Counted from the stretch's first letter, positions 42,737 through 51,692 are shown. The stretch is DNA of 64,000 bases from Neomesorhizobium albiziae (GCF_900114255.1 NZ_FOSL01000002.1:248001-312000), one strand, 5' to 3'. Numbers and translations: made by a program. Notes: a model not told the origin generated them from the sequence alone.

Positions 42737-43429
42737 CTATCGGCCGCGCGCGGACGCTGCAAAGGCCGGCAGTTGGTCCAGGCCGATGATTGCTGACAAA
42801 AGGCTGAAATCGTCGAACAGGATGCCGCCGGCCGCGGCAAGGCCTTCGCGGTCGGCCATCGGGTCGGCGCAGTAGGAATAGACCGGCATGCCGGCGGCGC
42901 GGCCGGCCTCGGTGCCCGCAACGCTGTCCTCGATGACGATACAGTCGGCCGGGGCAAAGCCCATCCTGTCCGCGGCATGCAGGAACAGGTCGGGAAACGG
43001 CTTGCCCCGCGCGACCATGGTCGAACTGAACATCGCATGCTCGAACAGCGGCAGCATGCCGGTGACGCCCAGCGTGATGTGCATCTTGCTGACGCGTGCC
43101 GACGAGGCGACGCAGTAGGGAATGGCCGCCTCGCGGAGCGTTTCGACGAACTCCCGTACATGCGGGATTTCGTCGACGCCCGCGGCGAAGAGATCGGGCA
43201 GGGCAAGATTCCAGCGCTCGACGAAATCGGCGCCAAGACTGACGCCGGCCGCCTCGACCTCCGCCTGCACCGACGCCATGGAACGGCCGACGAAACGGCG
43301 GCGGCAGGCTTCGTATTCGATGGGGAAGCCGGCCTCGGTCAGCCACGACGCCAGGCGGCGGTTGCCCAGACTTTCAGTATCAACCAGCACCCCGTCGCAA
43401 TCGAAGATGACGAGTTGCGGCAAGCCCAT
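42737..43429 (-). CDS. HAD-superfamily hydrolase, beta-phosphoglucomutase-like
   Basis: A 230-residue cytoplasmic phosphatase. Motif I is VIFDCDGVLVDTES (nucleophile Asp near residue 9), motif II is VASSARVSK (Ser near 108), motif III Lys is in ARGKPFPD, and motif IV is IVIEDSVAGTEAG. A helical cap lies between residues 17 and 85, as in the DhaK-like/PGMB and GPH group. The substrate is a small phosphorylated metabolite that the sequence does not specify. The ATG starts four bases after the dut stop and lacks its own ribosome site, so it should depend on translation of dut. Confidence 0.9.
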   Translation of the reverse strand: MGLPQLVIFDCDGVLVDTESLGNRRLASWLTEAGFPIEYEACRRRFVGRSMASVQAEVEAAGVSLGADFVERWNLALPDLFAAGVDEIPHVREFVETLREAAIPYCVASSARVSKMHITLGVTGMLPLFEHAMFSSTMVARGKPFPDLFLHAADRMGFAPADCIVIEDSVAGTEAGRAAGMPVYSYCADPMADREGLAAAGGILFDDFSLLSAIIGLDQLPAFAASARGR

Positions 43430-43433
43430 TACT

Positions 43434-43922
43434 TTAGGAGGTTCCGGTGGAGCCGAAGCCGCCGGCGCCGCGCGCCGTAGCACCGGCGAGGCTGCGCTCC
43501 TCCGTCGCCATGCGGCTGACGGCGGCAAACACGATCTGGGCGATCCGCGTGCCGCGGGTAACAGTGAAATCCTCGTCGCCGAGATTGACCAGCAGCACCT
43601 TAACCTCGCCGCGATAATCGCTGTCGATCGTGCCGGGCGTGTTGAGGCAGGTTATGCCGTGCTTGAAGGCAAGGCCCGAACGCGGCCTGATCTGGCCTTC
43701 GAAACCTTCGGGGATTTCCAGCACCAGGCCGGTCGGCACAAGGGCGCGCTTGCCGGGCAGGATGAGGAGCGGCCGATCCTCGGCGACGGCGGCGCGCAGA
43801 TCCATGCCGGCGGAGCCCGGCGTCTCATAGGCGGGCAAAGGCAGCCCTTCCCCATGCGGGAGGCGGACGAAACCGACAGCCGGTTCGGAAACGGGCGAAG
43901 CGTAGGCAGGGGTGTTGCGCAT
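43434..43922 (-). CDS. dut: dUTP diphosphatase
   Basis: A 162-residue trimeric dUTPase that splits dUTP to dUMP and PPi, preventing uracil in DNA. All five motifs are present: [38 protein letters not shown] and the Gly-rich C-terminal [10 protein letters not shown] that closes over the active site. Length is usual. It is the first gene of a dut-HAD-type pair on the minus strand; the HAD enzyme may serve nucleotide or sugar-phosphate clean-up, which is inference. Confidence 0.95.
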   Translation of the reverse strand: MRNTPAYASPVSEPAVGFVRLPHGEGLPLPAYETPGSAGMDLRAAVAEDRPLLILPGKRALVPTGLVLEIPEGFEGQIRPRSGLAFKHGITCLNTPGTIDSDYRGEVKVLLVNLGDEDFTVTRGTRIAQIVFAAVSRMATEERSLAGATARGAGGFGSTGTS

Positions 43923-43989
43923 GCGAGGATCCTATCGGGGCAGCGGCGGGCGAGGTCAACCGCCGGGCAGCCCTTTCAACGGGATTCTT

Positions 43990-44460
43990 TCAGCGCAGTT
44001 CCACCGGCACAACGGTCGTTTCCTTGATCTCCTCCATGACAAAGGAGGCGGAGACATCCGACAGCGGCACCTTGGCGATGAGGCGCTGGTAAAGCCGGTC
44101 GTAGGCCTTCACATCGGCGACACGGGCGCGCAGCACATAGTCGAGATCGCCGGACATGCGGTAGACGCCGGTGATTTCGGGAAAGCCGGTCACGGCGGCG
44201 CGGAATTTCGCCAGCCATTCGGGGTCGTGGCTCGACGTGCGCACGATGATGAACACCGACAGGCCGAGGCCAAGCTTCTCAGCGTCGACCAGCGCCACCC
44301 GGCCGGTGATGACGCCGTCGTCCTCAAGAATCCTGACCCGCCGCCAGCAGGCATTGCGCGAAAGGCCGACCCGCTCGGACAGCTGGTCGACCGACAAGGT
44401 GCCGTCGCGCTGTAGTTCGGCCAGGATTCTCCGGTCAATCGTATCGATTTTTTCGCCCAT
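43990..44460 (-). CDS. Lrp/AsnC-family transcriptional regulator
   Basis: A 156-residue protein. Residues 5-60 form the HTH (DTIDRRILAELQRDGTLSVDQLSERVGLSRNACWRRVRILEDDGVI), followed by a RAM domain (ALVDAEKLGLGLSVFIIVRTSS...SGDLDYVLRARVADVKAYDRLYQRLI) that binds amino acids and forms octamers. ATG at 44460 overlaps a palindrome expected to be its own operator. Its targets are unknown, but the divergent DUF6356 gene and the LysE exporter 2.2 kb away are candidates. Confidence 0.92.
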   Translation of the reverse strand: MGEKIDTIDRRILAELQRDGTLSVDQLSERVGLSRNACWRRVRILEDDGVITGRVALVDAEKLGLGLSVFIIVRTSSHDPEWLAKFRAAVTGFPEITGVYRMSGDLDYVLRARVADVKAYDRLYQRLIAKVPLSDVSASFVMEEIKETTVVPVELR

Positions 44461-44479
44461 TTGGGATGAATGTCCCAAA
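44460..44479. promoter_or_regulatory. Palindromic site between lrp-like and DUF6356 genes
   Basis: TTTGGGATGAATGTCCCAAA is a perfect inverted repeat of seven-base arms (TTTGGGA/TCCCAAA) directly at the regulator start. Lrp/AsnC proteins usually autoregulate through such sites. The opposite gene starts 106 bases away. Confidence 0.55.
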
Positions 44480-44585
44480 AGCTCGTTCCTTGCAAGGATG
44501 GATTGGGACCGATGAACCGAGGCTTCGGGGCAGAATGCCTGCACTGGACGATAGGTCCGGGCGAATCATTTAGGGAGAAGTGCCC

Positions 44586-44801
44586 ATGGCCACGCGCATT
44601 GCGAAACTTTTCACAGACCATCCAGCCTCCGTCGACGAGACTTACTTCGGCCACATGGCGTTTGCCGCATGGTTCTCGTCGCGCCTCCTGACGGCCGCCG
44701 GCGCGGCGCTCGTTCACGCTTTCTTGCCGTTTCTGTTCGAAACTACGGCCAGCAGGATTGTCCGCGAACTCTACGAGCGGACACACAACAGAGGCAGATA
44801 G
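44586..44801 (+). CDS. Small hypothetical membrane-associated protein (DUF6356-like)
   Basis: A 71-residue protein with the phrase LFTDHPASVDETYFGHMAFAAWFSSRLL, which recurs in rhizobial proteins I believe to be annotated DUF6356. One hydrophobic stretch (LTAAGAALVHAFLPFLF) may be a membrane helix, with a basic tail. GGGAG precedes the ATG. Six bases separate its stop from the amidotransferase start, so they probably form an operon. Function unknown. Confidence 0.72.
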   Translation: MATRIAKLFTDHPASVDETYFGHMAFAAWFSSRLLTAAGAALVHAFLPFLFETTASRIVRELYERTHNRGR

Positions 44802-44806
44802 AGCGC

Positions 44807-45607
44807 ATGTGCCGGTGGGCAGCGTATCTCGGACAGGACGTCTTCCTCGAAGACATCGTGACTGCGCCCTGCCATTCGCTGATCGCGCAGAGCCACCATG
44901 CGCTGGAAGCCAAGTCGCCGACCAATGGCGACGGCTTCGGCGTCGCCTGGTATGGCGAGCGGCCCGAACCCGGCCTTTATCGCGACATCCTGCCGGCATG
45001 GTCGGATCCCAATCTCAAGAGCCTCTGCCGGCAGATCCGGTCCGGCCTGTTCCTCGCCCATGTGCGGGCCTCGACCGGCGGCGCCACCAGCCGCGCCAAT
45101 TGCCATCCCTTCGTGTCGGGCCGCTGGGCCTTCATGCACAATGGCCAGATCGGCGGGTTCGAGAAAATCCGCCGCGGGCTCGAAAACGCCGTCGGTGACG
45201 CACTCTACGACGAGCGGCAGGGCAGCACCGATTCGGAACTGTTCTTTCTGCTGATGCTGGAGGAAGGCTTGGCGAACGACCCCTACGGCGCCACCCTGCG
45301 CGCCACCCAGCGGGTGATCGCGGCCTCGCAGCGCGCCGGCATCGACCCGGCACTGCGGCTGACCGCCGCCTTCACCGACGGCGGGACGCTGTATGGCGTG
45401 CGCTACGCCACAGATGCCTTTGCACCGACGCTTTACACCGCGGAATTCTGCGGCTCCGCCGGCCGCTGCCTTGTCTCCGAACCGCTCGACCGCGAGGGCG
45501 CTTCATGGCAGGCGGTGCCTCCCGGCAGCTTCGTCGCCATGACCCGCGATGGAGTGACGATCAGGTCCTTCGCGCCGGAAGCGGGCAAGCTCGCGCTGGC
45601 GGGATAA
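44807..45607 (+). CDS. Class II glutamine amidotransferase (YafJ/EgtC-like)
   Basis: A 266-residue protein with the N-terminal nucleophile Cys2 exposed after Met removal (MCRWAAYLG). Class II features are NGDGFGVAWYG near 44-54, LAHVRAST near 83-90, NCHPFVSGRWAFMHNGQIGGF near 95-115, and TDSELFF near 142. It hydrolyses the amide of glutamine or gamma-glutamyl compounds; no synthase partner is attached, as with YafJ and EgtC. No ergothioneine genes are nearby, so EgtC is not supported. The start is six bases after the small DUF6356-like gene. Confidence 0.88.
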   Translation: MCRWAAYLGQDVFLEDIVTAPCHSLIAQSHHALEAKSPTNGDGFGVAWYGERPEPGLYRDILPAWSDPNLKSLCRQIRSGLFLAHVRASTGGATSRANCHPFVSGRWAFMHNGQIGGFEKIRRGLENAVGDALYDERQGSTDSELFFLLMLEEGLANDPYGATLRATQRVIAASQRAGIDPALRLTAAFTDGGTLYGVRYATDAFAPTLYTAEFCGSAGRCLVSEPLDREGASWQAVPPGSFVAMTRDGVTIRSFAPEAGKLALAG

Positions 45608-45777
45608 CCAGAGCCACTCTGAACACCGCCGCGACAACCCGGTTTTGCGAGATCGCACAAGCCTTCGCGCCAAACGAGCAAGGCCTGTACCAAACCATCC
45701 TGCCACGCTACATCTCGGGGGGAGAGGAGATATATGGGCTGGGATGGGGCAGAGGTCGAGCGAGAAGGAACCTGGAC

Positions 45778-46485
45778 ATGGCCGAATTGCTGATGCGTCG
45801 CGGGACTGCACGCGCTTGCGCCACCATCGTACTTTTGGCCGCATGGGGCGGCCCGGCGCTTGCGGCCGATTGCGACAGCTATGCCGCTTCCGGCGTCGAC
45901 TGGCAGGACTGCAACAAGAAAGGGCTGATCCTGCGCGGCAACGACCTCAGCAGCGCCAATCTGTCGGAAGCCGATTTCAGCGCCTCCGACCTCAGGGAAG
46001 CGAACCTGCAGAGGGCAAACTTAGAAAAGGCGGTGCTGCTGCGTTCTTCGCTGGCCGGAGCCAAGGCCGACAAAGCGAATTTCGCCAGGATCGAAGCCTA
46101 TCGCACCACCTTTTCGGGAATGTCGGCGCAAGGCGCGTCGTTTGCCGGGGCAGAACTGCAGCGCGCCGATTTCAGCGACGCGCAACTGACCGGAGCCGAT
46201 TTCGAAAAGGCCGAACTCGGGCGCACCGATTTCACCAGGGCGGTTATCACCGGCAGCAAGTTTGCGCTGGCCAACCTTTCGCGCGCCGACTTCAGCAAAG
46301 CCGTGTTCGAAGGGCCGCTCGACTTCACCGAAGCCTTCATGTTCCTGACCAGGATCGAGGGGCTGGACCTCAGCGCGGCAACCGGCCTCAATCAATCAAT
46401 GATCGACCTGGCCTGCGGCGACGACAAAACCAAGCTGCCCGCGGGCCTCAATGCTTCGGCCAACTGGCCGTGCAAGTTCGACTGA
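45778..46485 (+). CDS. Exported pentapeptide-repeat protein
   Basis: A 235-residue protein with a signal peptide (IVLLAAWGGPALAAD, cleavage near residue 31). The mature part consists of pentapeptide repeats A(D/N)LxX, such as ANLSEADFSASDLREANLQRANLEKA, at residues 55-190, which form a right-handed beta-helix. Four Cys could make disulfides at the ends (DCDSY, QDC; LAC, PC). The ATG follows AAGGA. Export is unusual for DNA-mimic pentapeptide proteins (QnrB-like), so a structural or envelope role is more likely. About 170 bases without genes precede it. Confidence 0.85.
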   Translation: MAELLMRRGTARACATIVLLAAWGGPALAADCDSYAASGVDWQDCNKKGLILRGNDLSSANLSEADFSASDLREANLQRANLEKAVLLRSSLAGAKADKANFARIEAYRTTFSGMSAQGASFAGAELQRADFSDAQLTGADFEKAELGRTDFTRAVITGSKFALANLSRADFSKAVFEGPLDFTEAFMFLTRIEGLDLSAATGLNQSMIDLACGDDKTKLPAGLNASANWPCKFD

Positions 46486-46568
46486 TTTTTTATCTCGTCC
46501 GCCAGGACGTGATTTTATCCAGCCGCGCTTCCCATAGGATCGCTCCGCGCCGGCGCTGCCTGGGATAG

Positions 46569-48485
46569 TCAGCTCGTGCGGCGGCCCCGGCCGATCTCCG
46601 GGAAGAAGCCGGGTATGCCGTGCCGCGCGCCGAACATCAGGTCATATTGCAGGTAGCGGAAATCGCGGATCACCGGGTCGAGGCTGTCGCCCTTCTTCAC
46701 CCAATTCTCGGTGGTTTCGTTGCTCGGCTTGACCAGCATGTTGCGGTCGACCACCCGGTAACGCTCGCGCACTTCGCCAAGGAAGCCGGTGTAGAAGGGG
46801 TGGGTCATGCCGGCTGCCCGCAGCACGTGCAGCGGAATGAAGGCAGGGCTGATCGAGCCGACATTCTTCACCGCTCCCTTGCGGTTCGACCAGATGACCA
46901 GCGGTGTCTCGTGCTGGCGGCTCATCTCGCCCAGCGGTCCCTTGCGCGCCGCCACCGGCTCTTTCATGAAACCGGTGTCGACGTAGACCGGTCCGAGCGG
47001 CGGCAGATGGTCGCCAAAGAAGGCAATCACGGTCGGGCGCTTGCGCTTCTTCGCCCAGTCGATCAGCCGCTGCAGGCCCTTGTCGGCGTCGGAGGCGCCT
47101 TCGGCATAGGTGAGGATCGATTCGCGCGTCCACGAGCTTGCCGTGGTTTCCACCTTGTGGGTTGTGTTGGTGTAGCGGTAGGGCTCGTAGGGGCCGTGGC
47201 TTTGCAGGCTGACCGCGAAGAAGAAGAACGGGTCCTTGGTGCTGTCGGCTTCCCGGATGATCTCTTCCGTCAAGGCCGCATCCGAGGCGAGCGGGCCGCG
47301 CTTGGCGAGCGTCGGCATGTCCTCTTCCGACATGAACCTGTCGAAGCCGAAAGCGTCGTATACGGCGCCGCGGTTCCAGAACCATCTGGTGAACGGATGG
47401 ATGGCGCGGGTCTGGTAACCCTCGTCGTTGAGGAAAGTAGCTAGCGACGGGATCTTGTCGCGCACATATTGCTGGTAGGGGATGCTGCCATAAGGCAGGA
47501 AGGCGTTGGAAAAGCCGGTCAGCGCCTCGAATTCCACATTGGCGGTCATGCCGCCGAACTCCGGCGAGAACATGTGGCCGGAGCGGATCTTGCGTACGTT
47601 CTCGATCGGGTCCGGCGTAATCTTGACGTTTGGCAGCCGCGTCGGGTCCCAGAAGGACTCGCTCATCACGATGATGATGTCGGGTTTCTCCGCAGGCACA
47701 GTGGCGATGCCCGTCGGCGTCCGCACGGCCTGGATGGCGTCGGCGGAATACCCGGCAGGTGCCGCGACATTCGCCATCGGCAGGTTCAGCGCGAAGGCGA
47801 ACATGAAGCCGTTGAAGGCGTAATTCTCCTTCTGGTCCCACATCATCGGCACGATCTGAAGCCGGTCGCGCGCCCAGGAGAAGCTGGAGTAGTCCATGAG
47901 AGAGACGAAGAACGCCAGCACCGGCACCGCGAACGCCAGGCGCAGGCAACGCTCGCGCCTCGACATCGACGGGCGGCGGCGCCGCCAGTAGAACCACGTA
48001 GCGACCAGCAGCGCGGTCGCCACAAGCCCTCCCACGACGATTGCCCCGGCAGTCCACGGACGCTCGCGTACCAGCAGCGGCAGCAATTCGACGATCTGCG
48101 CGCCATAGAGAAAATCGGTGGGGTAGAGCGGGTCGCCCAGATAATAGGCCTTCTGCTTGCTGATGAAGGCGACGGCAAGCACCAGCGGCCCCGTAATCAA
48201 CAGCGCCAGATGCGCGCGACCAAGCAGCGCGTCGAGACAGGTCAAAAGCAGGGCGAAGAAAACGATGGTGGTCCAGCCGGGCCGCAGCGGCTCGCGCAGA
48301 AACGTCAGCGTGCTTTCGAACGAACCGCGCGCCACGATTTCGACGGCAAAGACGAGTGCGGCCGAAATCAGCAGCGAAATGGTGACAGACGTCGCCATCC
48401 TCAGAGCGAGCGGCAGCCGGTTCGATCGCGACACTTCGGTGTCGCGCGAGGCATCCTGCCTGGTATTTGCTACGGGTCGCGCCAA
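46569..48485 (-). CDS. LtaS-like sulfatase-family phosphoglycerol transferase
   Basis: A 638-residue inner-membrane protein. Five helices occupy about residues 30-210, then an extracytoplasmic sulfatase domain follows. The domain starts at KPDIIIVMSESFWD (metal Glu near 270) and contains the Thr nucleophile in GMTANVEFEALTGFSN and the metal ligands in FFGDHLPP. In Gram-negatives such proteins transfer phosphoglycerol to periplasmic glucans (OpgB, CgmB) or modify lipids. Start is uncertain: TTG 48485 gives the full helical region, with GTG 48434 and ATG 48398 possible. It is the last gene before a 575-base gap. Confidence 0.82.
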   Translation of the reverse strand: MARPVANTRQDASRDTEVSRSNRLPLALRMATSVTISLLISAALVFAVEIVARGSFESTLTFLREPLRPGWTTIVFFALLLTCLDALLGRAHLALLITGPLVLAVAFISKQKAYYLGDPLYPTDFLYGAQIVELLPLLVRERPWTAGAIVVGGLVATALLVATWFYWRRRRPSMSRRERCLRLAFAVPVLAFFVSLMDYSSFSWARDRLQIVPMMWDQKENYAFNGFMFAFALNLPMANVAAPAGYSADAIQAVRTPTGIATVPAEKPDIIIVMSESFWDPTRLPNVKITPDPIENVRKIRSGHMFSPEFGGMTANVEFEALTGFSNAFLPYGSIPYQQYVRDKIPSLATFLNDEGYQTRAIHPFTRWFWNRGAVYDAFGFDRFMSEEDMPTLAKRGPLASDAALTEEIIREADSTKDPFFFFAVSLQSHGPYEPYRYTNTTHKVETTASSWTRESILTYAEGASDADKGLQRLIDWAKKRKRPTVIAFFGDHLPPLGPVYVDTGFMKEPVAARKGPLGEMSRQHETPLVIWSNRKGAVKNVGSISPAFIPLHVLRAAGMTHPFYTGFLGEVRERYRVVDRNMLVKPSNETTENWVKKGDSLDPVIRDFRYLQYDLMFGARHGIPGFFPEIGRGRRTS

Positions 48486-49061
48486 GGCGGTCTGAACTCC
48501 AACAAAAAAAGCGTCACGCTTCTGTCACTGAACTGTCACGAAAGCTAGCGGAGTGGCTAAAAAATGGAAGAGGTTGACCCATTTGAGGCAGGCTCGGCGC
48601 CAAACCCGGAAGCCACCGTTTTGCCGGGAACACTTTTGATTTCAGTGCGATACCGGAGTGCCGGCAAAGCAAACCTGGTGATCTCCGACGCCGGAATGGT
48701 GTTTGACGGCTAAGCGTCGGTTTTTCGAGGGTTTGCAGCTGGTTTTATGCGGCCGGGCGGCAAAGTTTGACGGTTTGCCAAGCCCTTCAAGGTGGCGCTG
48801 GCGAACGGCGAAACCCGGACGCAACCTTTGCCTTCGTTGCGCGTTGCCGCGTCGATTTGCCATGCCGGCCATCACGCGCCGGATTCTCCGCGAAACAAGA
48901 TTTGACGACGGGCGGGCCTGCCGACGCCATCGTTATCGTCTTTCGCCGATGCCGGTCGCCGGCCGGTTGGCCCATCGAAATAGTGTTTCTTACCCTCCTG
49001 ACCCCAGGCTGGAGCAGGACTATGCTCTGCTGCGGTTCCAGCCCCGAAGGGAGTACGTTCG
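48486..49061. other. 575-base intergenic stretch
   Basis: No convincing gene or known RNA is seen. A 49-codon frame (48564-48713) has only a distant GGAG and no recognised homologue. GACGGCTAAGCGTCGGTTTTT near 48704-48724 is a weak terminator-like hairpin. The stretch must hold promoters for the divergent transferase and amine-oxidase operons; TGTCACTGAACTGTCACG near 48524-48541 is a direct repeat (CTGTCAC twice) close to the transferase start. Confidence 0.5.
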
Positions 49062-50654
49062 ATGCTTTCCGGAACGCCCCAGCTCACCCGTCGTGATCTC
49101 CTGGCCATGATCGGCACGCTTGCCGGCAGCGCCGCCATGTATCAGGCAATGACAACCCTCGGTTTCGCGCAGGAGTCGCCCTACAAGGGACCGCTGAAGC
49201 TCGACGGCGATCCGAAGGGCGCGTCCGTACTCATCCTCGGCGCCGGGCTTTCCGGCATGGTTTCCGCCTACGAACTCAGCAAGGCCGGATACAGGGTCCA
49301 GATCCTGGAATACCGCAAAAAGGCCGGCGGCCGCTGCTGGTCGCTGCGCGGCGGCGACAAGTACACCGAGCTCGGCGGCTTCGAACAGGAATGCAAGTTC
49401 GACAAGGGGCTCTATCTCAATCCCGGACCGTGGCGCATCCCGTATCACCATCACGCAGTGCTCGATTATTGCAAGCGGCTCGGCGTCAGGCTCGAGGCTT
49501 TCGTGCAGGTCAACCACAATGCCTACCTGCATTCGGCCAAGGCGTTCGGCGGCAAGCCGCAGCGCTTTCGCCAAATCAACAGCGACTTCAACGGCCATGT
49601 CGCCGAACTGCTCTCCAAGGTGACCAGGCAGGGCGGCCTCGACCAGGCCGTCTCGAAGGAGGACCGCGAGAAGCTGCTGGAGGCGCTGCAGAGCTGGGGC
49701 GCGCTCGACGGGAACTACGCCTACGCCGCCGGCGACCGCAGCAGCGAACGGCGCGGGTTCGAGATCGACCCCGGCGGCGGCCAGATGCCCGTGCCCAAGC
49801 CGTCGCAGCCCATCGGGCTCTCCGACATCGTGCAGTCCGGTCTGTGGAGTAGCCTCAGCATCGGCAATCTCTACGAATATCAGACCACCATGTTCCAGCC
49901 GATCGGCGGTATGGACATGATCGCCCAGGCTTTCGAACGCGAGGTCGGCAATCTCATCCATTACAACGCGAAGATCACCGAGATCGACCAGGACGACAAC
50001 GGCGTCACCGTCCGCTACGAGGATGCGCAGAAGGGCGGCGAGGCGCAGACGGCGACGGCCGACTGGTGCATCTGCACGGTGCCGTTCTCGGTGCTCAGCC
50101 AGGTCAAGACCAAGGTGTCGTCCGACATGCAGGCGGCGATCGACAACCTGCCTTATGCGGCATCGATCAAGGTCGGCCTGCAGTTCAAGCGCCGGTTCTG
50201 GGAAGAAGACGAGCACATTTATGGCGGCATAACCTTCACCGACCTGCCCAACACGCTGATCTCCTATCCCAGCACCGACTATCAGAGTTCCGGCAAGGGC
50301 GTTCTCTTGGGCGCCTATTCGTGGGAGGCCTGGGCCTACGAATTCACGTCGCTGCCGCCGGAGGAGCGCATCAAGAAGGCGCTGGAATACGGCGCGCAGA
50401 TCCATCCGCAATACAATGACGAGTTCGACAACGGCATGGCCGTCGGCTGGCATCGGGTACCGTGGACGCTCGGCTGCTATGGCGAGTGGACCGAGGAGAA
50501 GCGCAGGGAGCACTACCGGGCGGCAAGTGCGATCGACGGCCGCATCGCCATGGCCGGCGAGCATATTTCCTACATTCCGGCCTGGATGGAAGGGGCGTTG
50601 CTGTCAGGGCTGGATGCGACCGGCCGTCTCCACCAACGCGTGGTCAACGGCTGA
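49062..50654 (+). CDS. Tat-exported FAD-dependent amine oxidase/dehydrogenase
   Basis: A 530-residue flavoenzyme of the amine oxidase superfamily. A twin-arginine signal lies near residues 10-12 (QLTRRDLLAMIG), so the folded FAD protein is exported. The Rossmann motif VLILGAGLSGMVSAYELSKAG spans 56-76, followed by KKAGGRCWSLRGG and the C-terminal FAD contact IAMAGEHISYIPAWMEGALLSG near 495-516. It should oxidise a primary or secondary amine to an imine. The adjacent exported cytochrome c suggests electrons go to the respiratory chain, as with NicA2 and its CycN, rather than to O2. Substrate unknown. Confidence 0.9.
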   Translation: MLSGTPQLTRRDLLAMIGTLAGSAAMYQAMTTLGFAQESPYKGPLKLDGDPKGASVLILGAGLSGMVSAYELSKAGYRVQILEYRKKAGGRCWSLRGGDKYTELGGFEQECKFDKGLYLNPGPWRIPYHHHAVLDYCKRLGVRLEAFVQVNHNAYLHSAKAFGGKPQRFRQINSDFNGHVAELLSKVTRQGGLDQAVSKEDREKLLEALQSWGALDGNYAYAAGDRSSERRGFEIDPGGGQMPVPKPSQPIGLSDIVQSGLWSSLSIGNLYEYQTTMFQPIGGMDMIAQAFEREVGNLIHYNAKITEIDQDDNGVTVRYEDAQKGGEAQTATADWCICTVPFSVLSQVKTKVSSDMQAAIDNLPYAASIKVGLQFKRRFWEEDEHIYGGITFTDLPNTLISYPSTDYQSSGKGVLLGAYSWEAWAYEFTSLPPEERIKKALEYGAQIHPQYNDEFDNGMAVGWHRVPWTLGCYGEWTEEKRREHYRAASAIDGRIAMAGEHISYIPAWMEGALLSGLDATGRLHQRVVNG

Positions 50655-50706
50655 CGGCACGCCGCCGCCATCCGCTCATCGTCATCGACATCTGGAGGAT
50701 TTGGAC

Positions 50707-51111
50707 ATGAACCGGATCACCATTTCAGCCGCCGCAGCCGCCATCGCGGTGTTCACCACCGTGCCGGCTTTCCCGCAGTCGTCCGATTCGACCGGCTTCG
50801 GCGCCGCGACGAAGATCGAGGCCAAGGACGGCGCCGGCATCTACGCTTCGCTCTGCCAGGGCTGCCACATGCCGGACGGCGTCGGCGCGGTCGGCGCCGG
50901 CAAATATCCGGCGCTCGCCAAGAACGAAAACCTGGAGGCCGGAGCCTATCCCGTCTTCATGGTGGTGAGCGGCCAAAAGGCCATGCCACCGCTCGGCTCC
51001 TATCTCGACGACGAGCAGGTGGCTGCCGTGGTCACCTACATCCGCACCAATTTCGACAACAACTACACAGATGCGGTGTCGACCGAAGATGTACAGGCCG
51101 CGCGGCCGTAG
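50707..51111 (+). CDS. Periplasmic class I c-type cytochrome
   Basis: A 134-residue protein with a Sec signal peptide (ISAAAAAIAVFTTVPAFPQ). The haem-binding CQGCH motif lies near residues 52-56 and the probable Met ligand in KAMPPLG near 92-98, the layout of class I monohaem cytochromes. GGAGG precedes the ATG, 52 bases after the flavoenzyme stop. The cassette order points to electron acceptance from the FAD enzyme and delivery to a terminal oxidase. Confidence 0.92.
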   Translation: MNRITISAAAAAIAVFTTVPAFPQSSDSTGFGAATKIEAKDGAGIYASLCQGCHMPDGVGAVGAGKYPALAKNENLEAGAYPVFMVVSGQKAMPPLGSYLDDEQVAAVVTYIRTNFDNNYTDAVSTEDVQAARP

Positions 51112-51170
51112 CCGCCTGCCGCGATCGCCCTGGCGAAAAACGCAAAATCCGAACTGAAAGAGGAATGATC

Positions 51171-51692
51171 ATGAACCCGAAGATCCTGTTGCCCGCCGTC
51201 GCCCTGTCGGCTGCCCTATTTTCCGCGAGTGCCGCGATGGCACAGGAAAAGCCGGCCGCGGGCGAGGTCGTGCGCCACGCGACCCCCGGTTCCAATTTTC
51301 CGATCGCGCGCGCCGTCGAGGTTCCGTCCGGGCTGACCACCGTCTATGTCAGCGGGGCGGTGCCGCCGGTCGCCGACAAGAACGCCCCCGAGGGCAGCGC
51401 CGAAGCGTTCGGCAACACCGAAACCCAGACCGTGGGCGTGCTGAAGTCGATCGAGGCGACGCTGAAGGATCTCGGCCTGACCATGGGCGACGTGGTCAAG
51501 ATGCAGGTGTTCCTGGTCGGTGACCCCAAGATGGACGGCAAGATGGATTTCGCCGGCTTCATGAAAGGCTACACGCAGTTCTTCGGCACCGAGGCGCAAC
51601 CCAACCTGCCGGCCCGTTCGGCCATGCAGGTGGCCGGCCTCGTCAATCCCGGCTGGCTGGTCGAAATCGAGGTGACGGCGGTCAGGAAGTAA
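51171..51692 (+). CDS. Exported RidA-family enamine/imine deaminase
   Basis: A 173-residue protein: Sec signal peptide (LLPAVALSAALFSASAAMAQE, cleavage near residue 26) followed by a RidA/YjgF domain (VSGAVPPVADKN, LGLTMGDVVKMQVFLVG, LPARSAMQVAGL with the conserved Arg, and VEIEVTAV). RidA proteins hydrolyse reactive imines and enamines and are normally cytoplasmic; export here fits removal of imine made by the Tat-exported amine oxidase. ATG at 51171 has GAGGA six bases before; another ATG lies six bases upstream. Last gene of the cassette. Confidence 0.92.
   Translation: MNPKILLPAVALSAALFSASAAMAQEKPAAGEVVRHATPGSNFPIARAVEVPSGLTTVYVSGAVPPVADKNAPEGSAEAFGNTETQTVGVLKSIEATLKDLGLTMGDVVKMQVFLVGDPKMDGKMDFAGFMKGYTQFFGTEAQPNLPARSAMQVAGLVNPGWLVEIEVTAVRK

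Noticed and set aside
48564-48713. 49-codon ORF between the LtaS-like gene and the amine-oxidase gene
   Set aside because: GGAG is too far upstream and no homology is recognised; listed only within the intergenic entry.
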